Part shown: positions 1 through 7,700 of the stretch, piece after piece | How the letters are laid out: each line of letters starts with the position of its first letter | Position numbering within the stretch: the first letter of the stretch is position 1 | From: Mesostigma viride | Taxonomy: Eukaryota > Streptophyta > Mesostigmatophyceae > Mesostigmatales > Mesostigmataceae | Direction of reading: 5' to 3' | DNA: 64,000 bases | Assembly (NCBI GenBank): GCA_009746045.1 | Contig: RPFO01001490.1 | Location: 1 to 64,000, forward strand | Program-made: the position numbers and the translations under genes | Notes under the pieces: model-generated | Database searches by the model: none | What the model was told of the DNA's origin: nothing | Seen by the model: the letters and a program-made list of their open reading frames with translations, nothing else

Positions 1-397
1 TCTCTCCCTCTCCCTCTCCCTCTCCTTCCCTCTCCTCTCCCTCTCCCTCTCCCTCTCCCTCCTCTCTCCCCTCCCCTCTCCCTCTCCCTCTCCCTCTCCC
101 CTCCTCCCCTCTCCCTCTCCCTCTCCCCTCTCCTCTCCCTCTCCCTCTCCCTCTCCCTCTCCCTCTCCTCTCCCTCTCCCTCTCCCTCTCCCTCTCCCTC
201 TCCCTTCCCTCTCCCTCTCCCTTCCCTCTCCCTCTCCCTCTCCCTCTCCCTCTCCCTCTCCTCTCCCTCTCCCTCTCCCTCTCCCTCTCCCTCTCCTCCT
301 CCCTCCCCCTCTCCCTCCCTCCCTCCTCCCTCTCCCTCCCTCCCTCCCTCCCTCCCTCTCCCTCCTCCCTCCCTCCCTCTCTCTCTCTTCTCTCTCT

Positions 398-489
<92 letters not shown>

Positions 490-572
490 CTCCCCCTCTC
501 TCTCTCTCTCCCTCCCTCTCTCTCTCCCTCTCTCTCTCCTCTCCCTCTTACCCCCCCCCCTTTTACAAACAC
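1..572. repeat. CT-rich simple sequence
   Basis: CCCTCT-type hexamers grade into CCCT, then CT dinucleotide, then a poly-C run. No gene is visible. It does not match a common telomere repeat exactly (neither CCCTAA nor CCCTAAA), so it is called low complexity rather than a telomere. Confidence 0.9.
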
Positions 573-610
573 CATAATTCTGCCAACGTCACTCTTCCTG
601 GACCGTGTGA

Positions 611-1020
611 TAGTTACGCCCGCCGTCGTTTCTTGTCTTACTGGAAGAGCACATGACCAACATTGGTTGTGCTAGTTACGCCCGCCGTCGTTTCTTTTGC
701 CTTTTCGATGTCGAAATATATCTCGGAAAGATGCACCCCCGTCAGTTAACTTGTCATCTTGTAAGCTCAATCTTTCCATGATAGTTACGCCCGCCGTCGT
801 TTCTTTTGCATCTTCGATGTCGAAGTGTTTGTCGTGAAAGTTGCATCCCCGTCAGCTTCTTGTAAGATCAATGTTTCATGATAGTTACGCCCGCCGTCGT
901 TTCTTTTTTATTTTCGATGTCGAAGAATATGTCGTGAAAGTTGCAGCGCGTTCGTGTCCATTGTGATCTTGTGATATCAAAGTTTCCCATGATAGTTACG
1001 CCCGCCGTCGTTTCTGTTGC
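611..1020 (+). repeat. Left tandem array of about 105-bp units carrying the dyad motif
   Basis: Five copies of GTTACGCCCGCCGTCGTTTC start at 613, 675, 784, 884 and 995. The last four are spaced 100-111 bp apart and sit in a degenerate unit that also repeats a TTCGATGTCGAAG palindrome and a GTTGCATCCCCGTCAG stretch. The array lies just upstream of the + strand gene cluster. It may be a promoter array or the subterminal repeats of a large transposon. What it does is inferred; the repeats are directly visible. Confidence 0.85.
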
Positions 1021-1140
1021 TTCTCGTTCGTTTAAAATATCTAATGAAGTTTTTACCATCGTTCACCTAAAACAAATTACTTTAAATCTGCACCCGTTAA
1101 ACCACACCCCCCTCGAAATGACTCCATGGTTGCAGAACAA

Positions 1141-1364
1141 ATGTCAGAAGAAGAACAAAAAAATGCTTCGGAAACCACAAGCGCAAAAGGAAAGCCGATG
1201 ACAATTTAGAGACCCTCTCGGAGGATGTGCCGGAGTTGGTTTCTTCGGATGACGAGTTTGAATACTCAAAAACATCAGGGGGACAAGTTCTTGAGAAAGC
1301 ATGGAAGGTGTTTGTGACAAACGCGTTTGTGGAATGGATAAAAAAAAACTATTCCGAGGAATAG
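1141..1364 (+). CDS. Small acidic/lysine-rich protein with one frame break
   Basis: ATG at 1141 opens MSEEEQKNASETTSAKGKP. The frame then stops, but a shift of one base near 1195 gives a coherent continuation (DNLETLSEDVPELVSSDDEF and on to WIKKNYSEE) ending at TAG 1362-1364, about 73 residues. The biased Glu/Ser composition continues across the break, so a single gene with a one-base deletion or sequencing error is likelier than two ORFs. A TTGCAG acceptor-like sequence precedes the ATG by a few bases, as at the neighbouring genes. The next gene starts only 68 bases after the stop. I recognise no family. A function cannot be proposed. Confidence 0.45.
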
Positions 1365-1383
1365 TAACTTGTTATTATAAAAT

Positions 1384-1389
1384 AATAAA
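1384..1389 (+). promoter_or_regulatory. AATAAA polyadenylation signal
   Basis: AATAAA lies 20 bases after the stop of the small acidic gene and 44 bases before the next ATG, so 3' processing and the next gene's start are almost overlapping. Confidence 0.45.
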
Positions 1390-1432
1390 TTAATGTTTAT
1401 GAATTTTTTTGTTCGTTTTTTCCCTGAAAAAG

Positions 1433-2113
1433 ATGGAGTCCGAGATCGTGAATGAAGTCTACGGAAGCGTCCTTCAAAACGTTTTCAAACAAGTTCGCTT
1501 TCTGTCGCGTGTCATATTCGAGGAAGTTCGAGTCGCGCAGGAGAGGACAGGCCGCCACTTGGCCGTTTTATTGGCGTTTGATTCGTTCAGCCAAATGGAG
1601 AGAATTATGTACGCCCAGCTAGCTGATATGAACTTCTGTATTCAAGAGGGTTTTTTCAGACCACAGATGGATCTAAGAGTGCCCATAGACCCAAGGACGG
1701 AGTTCCGCCTTTTGGTGTCGTTCATTACAAAGGGGCCAAAGATAGAGTTGGGGGAAGAGGAAGGGGCTCAGCTTGGGTGCACCTACGGGCGCGCATTTTA
1801 CCCGAATGTTACGCATTCTCTGCGCGTGAGGGCTGATGCATGTGTAGGGGCAGTACCCCTCAACATGAACTTTTTCTTGCTCTCTGACCCGATCGTGAGG
1901 GATGGGGATCGCATGCGTAGTACGCGAAAGTGCTCCAAGGAGGGGTGTGGGTGCGAAACAGGACCTCATATCAAGTGGTGTAGAGGATGTAGGGATGCCA
2001 GATATTGCAGTGAGGAGTGCCAGCGTGCGGACTGGAGTAGGCATAAGGATAGATGCGAACGTCTGAGGCAAGCGAGGGAGGTGCTGGCAGGGGTGAAGTG
2101 GGGGTTAACGTGA
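1433..2113 (+). CDS. MYND zinc-finger protein
   Basis: 226 residues from ATG 1433, chosen because an AG acceptor-like stretch (AAAAAG) touches it and the frame upstream has only non-ATG starts. The C-terminal end holds a MYND-type finger at about residues 167-208: Cys172, Cys174, Cys183, Cys186, Cys192, Cys196, His204, Cys208, with the typical YCSEECQ core followed by DW and HKDRC. MYND fingers bind short proline-rich peptides and are found in chromatin and signalling proteins. The first 160 residues match nothing I know, so the substrate or partner is unknown. The gene lies in a run of five same-strand genes with short spacers. Confidence 0.75.
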   Translation: MESEIVNEVYGSVLQNVFKQVRFLSRVIFEEVRVAQERTGRHLAVLLAFDSFSQMERIMYAQLADMNFCIQEGFFRPQMDLRVPIDPRTEFRLLVSFITKGPKIELGEEEGAQLGCTYGRAFYPNVTHSLRVRADACVGAVPLNMNFFLLSDPIVRDGDRMRSTRKCSKEGCGCETGPHIKWCRGCRDARYCSEECQRADWSRHKDRCERLRQAREVLAGVKWGLT

Positions 2114-2287
2114 CGACGATACTGGATAAAACTATGGGGTCTGATGTCGACTTCTCCTTCAACTTCCACGACGGCTCTGCCTCTTAGAAAAACTTGAAAT
2201 GTAGAGTAATAACTTGTTTATATGATGTTATTTTAATGTTTAATGTTTAATGTTTATAACGTATCATTTTCCTCCTACGCGCAGGAA

Positions 2288-2488
2288 ATGGTGGAGGTTA
2301 AGGAGAGTTTGGCCAAAAGGCAAAGGACCGACACACTTCGACATAATGGAAGGAGTCTTCCATTGTACATCAAAAAAATAGTCGAGGATTACTGGCTCGC
2401 TTCCGACTCGACTCCTCGTCCGAGTCCGGTGATACCGGACAGTGTCAAAGTCTGGAAGGTTTCAGCACATCAATCGCACATTGAATAG
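2288..2488 (+). CDS. Small basic protein of 66 residues, unknown
   Basis: ATG at 2288 follows a CGCAG acceptor-like site by three bases, like its neighbours. An in-frame upstream ATG in an AT-rich TTTAATG triplet also exists at about 2243 but lies before the acceptor, so 2288 is preferred. The protein begins MVEVKESLAKRQRTDTLRHN, has a basic N-terminal third (KRQR, possibly a nuclear signal) and a proline-rich segment near residue 45. No family is recognised. Its reality rests on spacing and on the shared start context. Confidence 0.4.
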   Translation: MVEVKESLAKRQRTDTLRHNGRSLPLYIKKIVEDYWLASDSTPRPSPVIPDSVKVWKVSAHQSHIE

Positions 2489-2521
2489 ATAATGTTTTAT
2501 CGCCATATTGCTGTTCGACAA

Positions 2522-2542
2522 GTTGCGCCTTGGGGCGTTTCT
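2522..2542 (+). repeat. Dyad motif, CCTTGGGG variant
   Basis: GTTGCGCCTTGGGGCGTTTC lies 34 bases after the stop codon of the 66-residue gene. The outer halves GTTGCG and CGTTTCT are kept and the inner CGCC/GGCG arms pair although the centre differs from the GGCCGG form. Confidence 0.7.
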
Positions 2543-2568
2543 TTGCGCCAAATTTAAACCTTCGTATT

Positions 2569-2587
2569 AATAAACAAGTACAATAAA
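2569..2587 (+). promoter_or_regulatory. Two AATAAA polyadenylation signals
   Basis: AATAAA at 2569-2574 and again at 2582-2587 follow the 66-residue gene and precede the next ATG by about 65 bases. Confidence 0.45.
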
Positions 2588-2652
2588 AAAATTTCAAAAC
2601 GTTTTTTGAATTTTATTTTCCGGGGCCGGTATGTTATCGTAACTTGTCGCAG

Positions 2653-3519
2653 ATGTCCGGTTCGACGGAAGATTCGTCCGATTCGTCTAGTCACCTCCTG
2701 ATGGAGGATTGGCAACGACTTCAACAACACCAAGCGGTTGCCACTGTCATTCAGAGTGTTGCTCGCTCAATAGGGGCGCCGCGCAAGTGTGATGTGTCCA
2801 CTTGCAAGAAAACCGCTCTCGGATTTGACTTGTATTGCCGAAAGCACGAAGAACATTCTCGTCACATCGAAAATGCCCTCAGTCGCGGACTTGGAATGGC
2901 GGGCGCCCTCGGACCTGGATTGGCGGGGGGGGCCCTGCGACTTCGCCTGGACATGACTGTCGGAGAGGTCGTGGGTGTAAATTTTGATTTCACCAGGGGA
3001 GACGAGTACTTCCTTGAAGATTGGATAGTCAAAGACTCCGCGACAGGTGCGGACTTGGCAAAGGGAGGCTACGTTGCCGGCGCCCAAGAAAATGGTTGGA
3101 GTAGCTTGAGATGCTTTTTGATGACGACACCTTTTGCCGACTCGCGTGACACGGATGTAAGCGAACTTTATCGGCGTATGTGTTTTGCACTCGCCGACAT
3201 TCCGCTGATAACTCAACGAGAGTTCGATTTTCGCGTGGAAACAAAAGCCAAAGCGATTGTATCCGGCGTGAAGGCGATTGTGGAGGAGGAGCAGGATTCT
3301 CTGTGTGCAGAGTATTTGGAGAGAGTGGCCCCGATGAAGACGAGGAGGTCCGAAATCTATCCTGACACCGGCAACAAGGAGGCAAAGTTGGTGGCCGCCA
3401 AAGAAGAGATGTTCGCTCGTGTCGATGAAATGGCGGCGAAAGAGGTTCCGAGAGTTCGCTCGATCGGTTGTTGCAAAACCTGCAGAGAGTGGAACGAGTC
3501 GCGGGACAGTCTATATTGA
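2653..3519 (+). CDS. Cys-knuckle protein 1 (C-x4-C-x10-C-x2-H)
   Basis: 288 residues from the ATG at 2653, which directly follows a CGCAG acceptor-like site. After a Ser/Asp-rich leader, Cys46-x4-Cys51-Lys-Lys, then Cys62-x2-His65, form a small metal-knuckle-like motif. The same spacing, including CKK after the second Cys, recurs in the next gene (3800-4492), so the two are probably paralogues although the rest has diverged. A Gly/Leu-rich stretch lies near residues 80-100, and a second cluster near the C terminus reads CCKTC. Knuckles of this kind resemble short zinc-binding insertions in chromatin and DNA-binding proteins, but I cannot assign a family. A 24-base GTATGT...CAG segment lies just before the ATG. 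Confidence 0.7.
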   Translation: MSGSTEDSSDSSSHLLMEDWQRLQQHQAVATVIQSVARSIGAPRKCDVSTCKKTALGFDLYCRKHEEHSRHIENALSRGLGMAGALGPGLAGGALRLRLDMTVGEVVGVNFDFTRGDEYFLEDWIVKDSATGADLAKGGYVAGAQENGWSSLRCFLMTTPFADSRDTDVSELYRRMCFALADIPLITQREFDFRVETKAKAIVSGVKAIVEEEQDSLCAEYLERVAPMKTRRSEIYPDTGNKEAKLVAAKEEMFARVDEMAAKEVPRVRSIGCCKTCREWNESRDSLY

Positions 3520-3524
3520 TATGA

Positions 3525-3685
3525 GTTGCGCCCGCCGGCGTTTCTCTGGTCTTGAATGCCCCCCCTCTACATACACATTATATTGTCTGGACATTCGTAT
3601 GTAGTGACAATCGTAGTCGATGTGATTGCCATTCGTTTGTACGTAGAAAGTGGTTGTTGAGGAAGTTGCGCCCCAGGGCGTTTCT
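3525..3685 (+). repeat. Two dyad motif copies between genes
   Basis: GTTGCGCCCGCCGGCGTTTC at 3525 begins six bases after the stop codon of the preceding gene; GTTGCGCCCCAGGGCGTTTC lies at 3665. Both read in the direction of transcription. Confidence 0.75.
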
Positions 3686-3736
3686 TTGTTGCATTTTCTT
3701 CAAATTTTAGCTCGCATAAATAGATGAAGATGACTT

Positions 3737-3742
3737 AATAAA
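3737..3742 (+). promoter_or_regulatory. AATAAA polyadenylation signal
   Basis: AATAAA about 60 bases before the next ATG, in an AT-rich spacer after the two motif copies. Confidence 0.4.
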
Positions 3743-3799
3743 TGCCAGTTTTTTTTAATAATATAAACTACTCGCGGCCGGTATGTTCTGGTTTCGCAG

Positions 3800-4492
3800 A
3801 TGTCCAGTCTGACGGTCGACATAAGGGGACGTCCATATCAGGACGCTGTTTTCCGGATTTTTGAGAAGGATCCCGAAAAGAAGTGCCGGGATAGGAAATG
3901 TAAAAAGCTGTCAATTACCGACATGGGTCTGTGTGGGGAACACATCGTAGCTTTTGGAAAGGACATGATTTCCCGTCATTTGCAACAATACGTTGACAAC
4001 AATTGTGTGGGAGGGGCGCAGATGGACGTCCTTCTTGAGGATGGAGTGGACGGAGCCAAAAGGGCTGTAATTCGGCTGTCGGAAATGGATGATGACAAAG
4101 AGGACGTGAACATTCGCCTTAAGAGGCACGACGATAACACGGCCGATTGTGTGTTTGGGTCTCGAGGAGTGGCGGATGAGAGGCAGGTCTTCCATGATGC
4201 CGCGGAGAAGGTGGTGGAATGGATGATGGGTTGGTCAAATCTTGACGTTCGCATATTCAACCGTCTGACGTCTGATTTCCTTCTCCGGGGAAGTTTCAAG
4301 ATGGTTGACCGTGCAAGGCAGTCCAGGAACCAGGTATCCGTTTCCATGGCCAGTCCGATCGCACGCATGATTGAGGGGGCCCTCTTCCGCGCAACCTTGC
4401 CTCGAGATTTCGAAAATACCGTGAAGGGCTCGACCGAAAATCAGCAGCGATTTCCCATTCGCGAACCACTTATGGGTCGACGGAGGTGGTAA
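3800..4492 (+). CDS. Cys-knuckle protein 2 (paralogue of the upstream gene)
   Basis: 230 residues from ATG 3800, again touching a TTCGCAG acceptor-like site. Cys29-x4-Cys34-Lys-Lys and Cys45-x2-His48 match the spacing of the gene at 2653-3519 exactly. The start regions also share a GCCGGTATGTT sequence 20-30 bases before the ATG. The middle is rich in Asp and charged residues (about residues 70-120); the C terminus ends in a basic RRRW. The two proteins are otherwise little alike, so the duplication is old or the knuckle moved alone. No enzymatic motif is seen. Confidence 0.7.
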   Translation: MSSLTVDIRGRPYQDAVFRIFEKDPEKKCRDRKCKKLSITDMGLCGEHIVAFGKDMISRHLQQYVDNNCVGGAQMDVLLEDGVDGAKRAVIRLSEMDDDKEDVNIRLKRHDDNTADCVFGSRGVADERQVFHDAAEKVVEWMMGWSNLDVRIFNRLTSDFLLRGSFKMVDRARQSRNQVSVSMASPIARMIEGALFRATLPRDFENTVKGSTENQQRFPIREPLMGRRRW

Positions 4493-4573
4493 CGGAATTT
4501 TTTTGCATTTCCTTGCCAATTGATTCTTTATGAGGGACATAGAGTTGTTTGTATAGAGAGTGAATTGACGAAA

Positions 4574-4707
4574 GTTGCGACGGCGGTCGCATCTTTTAGT
4601 GCGTCGTTCTCTTGTTATGAATCTCTGTTCATTCTGAATTATAACGTTGTTTGTACCTTGACATAATGATGCATTTTTTGTATTGAGTTGCGACGTGGGG
4701 CGCATCT
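4574..4707 (+). repeat. Two diverged dyad motif copies upstream of the long gene
   Basis: GTTGCGACGGCGGTCGCATC at 4574 and GTTGCGACGTGGGGCGCATC at 4687. Both end in CGCATC instead of CGTTTC. In the first, CGAC pairs with GTCG, a paired change from CGCC/GGCG in other copies. Confidence 0.6.
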
Positions 4708-4755
4708 TCCTGCTGACTCGTATGTTTTTTCCAATTTTTTTGTTTTGTGTTGCAG

Positions 4756-7700
4756 ATGGAAAAGGGCGGCCCTACATCGCAGGTGGTCGGCGACTCTCCC
4801 CCTAGGGGGGAAGGGTCAGAAGGGCAACCAGTTCAGGCCCAAGGCGCCTCCCCACAACAGCCTCCTCACAAGCGTGCAAGGGAGGGCACGCCGCCCCCAA
4901 TGGTGGAATCTGGTGTCAGCTTTGCCGCGGTCACTGGGAAGGATGAGTACCACGGTGGTCTTGAGATGGTGGACGATCCGGTTAAGCGGATTCAGATTGA
5001 GCGGTTTGAGCGACTCGCGAATGGCACTCGTGAACAGCAATTCGCGCTGTACCAAGACATCCTTAATGACAAACCTGAAGTCGCCAAGGTGCCTTATACC
5101 TCCAAGCGCACATTCATGCCTCGTTTCGAAACCCTGCTCCAGCAGGAGCTAAGGTTGCGTCGGTTGGCTCAGAATGCGCCAGAGACAGTAGCCGCCGCGC
5201 CCTCCCATGCCGCGCCTGCCGCAGTAGCCCAAAAGAGGGGGGAGAGTGTGCACGAGTCGGCCGCAGTGCCCTCAACCGCAAGGGATCCCCCCGCGACTTC
5301 CAAGCCGGTCGCGACGGGCGATATGCCCCCGCCGCGGCAGAGGGGAAGGGGGAAGGGGGTCGATGGAGGGGAAGTCCTCGATGTTTTCGATATGACGCTG
5401 GGCAATTTGGAAGGTGGCGGGCCGATCTTCGTAAGTCTCCGCCCATTAAATTGATGTCGTGAAATACAATACGCATTTTTTTGCAATATTCGCCAGACAT
5501 GTCATTTCCGACAACTAAGCGGATTTTTACTTTCCGTTGAAATGTTCGCAGGGCCGGCAAGAGGATGTTGGTGCAAGAGAAGCCCGCTCAATGGCGGGAA
5601 GCACCCAGGTACATGAGTGCGTCAGATTCCTCTCCGGTTTACTTGTATTGAAAAGGTTTGCGTGCGTATATCCTTGTTTATTTTTGTAGTAATTTTTTTC
5701 TTGTGAATGGACAATCGCGTTTGCTATTTTTACAGGGAAGTCCGTTCGAGCAGCAAGAGGGCGGTGACAGGAGGGGAAGTGGATCTTACGGTGGTTCCAC
5801 TGCAGAGGGGGGAAGGGTAAGTTACCGTTGACTTAAATTGAAAGTTTAGGTTCGTCCTCAATTGACAGAGTTACGACGGCCGGCGTTTCTCTACACTTTT
5901 CTTACATTAAAAATCTTCCGTTGATAATGTTCTTGCAGGAAGCCGGTCGTCAGGGTGGGGCAAATCTCCAGGGAGAGGGGGCTATCGCTGTCGGTGAGCC
6001 TGTGTCAGAGGGCGCGGGTGGAAGCGACGGCGATACTGCGAAAATGACACGCTTTAAGGAGCAAGCGGATGCTTATCAACTGAAGAAGTTGGCAAAGTGG
6101 GTTGTGGCCGAGGTGAGAACGGAAACAGCCCCACCTGAGGTACGGAACCAGATGATGACTCTCCATCAAGTCGCTGAGTTGATCGTGAAGAATGCGTGCC
6201 GGCCCGATGGCGCCACACAGCCTGAGGAGATCCCGAGCGCCAAGGCCTTGATAAAGTGGATGCAGGAGAACCTGTTCGAGGGCAAAGGGAAGGAGAGGAA
6301 GTGTAAACTGTTGACGGTGACGAGCGGACGCCAAGACTCTGATCAAGATGTTGAAGGAACACGATGCCCGCCGGGACAAGTCTCCGAAGATCGCGAAGGG
6401 GTCGAAGAAAGCGGCTGAAGCAGCAGCGGTTGAGGGGAATGAGGTAAGTCTACCTCTGTTGTGAGGGGGGCTTTGTTCTTGAGGTCCACGTTTCATGTAG
6501 GTTGCGACGGCCGGCGTTTCTAAGTGTGACACTTACTTCCTTTTGACTAACACTTACTTCCTTTCCTGATTTCGCATCGTTGAGGGAAATGAGCCAAGTG
6601 TACCTCTGTTGTGAGGGGGGCTCTGATCTTGAGGTTTAGGTTTCATCTAGGTTGCGACGGCCGGCGTTTCTCAAGTGTGACATTTACTTTATTCCTTTCG
6701 GTTATGCTTTCCTGATTTTTTCATATCATTGTTAAGGGGAACGAGGTAAGTATACCTCTGTTGTGAGGGGGGCTTTGATGTTGAGGTTCAGGTTTCATGT
6801 AGGTTGCGACGGCCGGCGTTTCTCAATCGGCATTTACTTTATTCCTTTTGGTTATGCTTTCCTGATTTTTTCGCATCACTGCAGTACGTGCAGGCCGAGA
6901 GGGCGACCCACGCGGCCATCCTGTACTCAATCAGCCTCGACCAGCACGCGCGCCGCGAGAACATGAAAATAGATAGTACGTGGACTGCTGCCGTCGACGA
7001 ACACCAGAAGGGACTCTCCGAAGCACTTGCGACCTACAAGGGGAAGGCGCTGAAGGGAAAGGGGAAAGGAAAGGAGGTGGAGGTTGCGGATGCTCCCGTG
7101 TCTCTGCTTGAGAAATGGGAGAAGTCCCCGGTGTCGCAGGATGATGATGACATCCTGGATGTGAACGATGAGATCGCGAAGGGCAAACGGTTGCGGAAGC
7201 AGCTTGCCGTTCAGCCTCGGGACCTCGATGAGATGTCCAAAGCCTTGGTGCATCGAAATCGGGTGTGGACAAGGAACCTGTTCGTGGGGCCTCAGAAGCT
7301 CCTCGCACGAGACTTGCATCTGTCTAGAGCCGAGCAGAACGCCACCATTTTTGCAAACTCGGAGTCCGACTACGGCCACGACAAGCTGGTGATTCCTGTG
7401 TGGCGGTACTCGTTCCAGTTTTTGGCTGACCGGTGCCCCAACACTTTTCATGACTGGATGAAAAAGGAAGGCACCCAGCGTCAGCTCGCGCAACTCTTCG
7501 GGGAGATGGGGGGGCACGGACAATGAAGGCTGGCTACGCTCGCGCAATGACTGACAAAGAGATTGATATCTACCTGCGAACGAGCTCGGCCAAGGGAATG
7601 GCCGAAGCTGCTTCCACCGCGGTTCTGACAGGACGGGCCGATTTGCTGGACGATCTTAAGCCCGTGGACGTGAGAAAGGCCGCGCTTTTGGACAGTTTGT

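Noticed and set aside
1-572. Telomere
   Set aside because: The repeat is CCCTCT/CT, with irregular units; no exact standard telomere repeat is present.
611-1020. CRISPR array
   Set aside because: The 20-base repeats are spaced evenly, but the intervening DNA is itself repeated, so there are no unique spacers; the context is eukaryotic.
868-1059. Minus strand ORF over the left array
   Set aside because: It consists of translated tandem repeats (ETTAGVTI words) in antisense and has no start context or gene-like composition.
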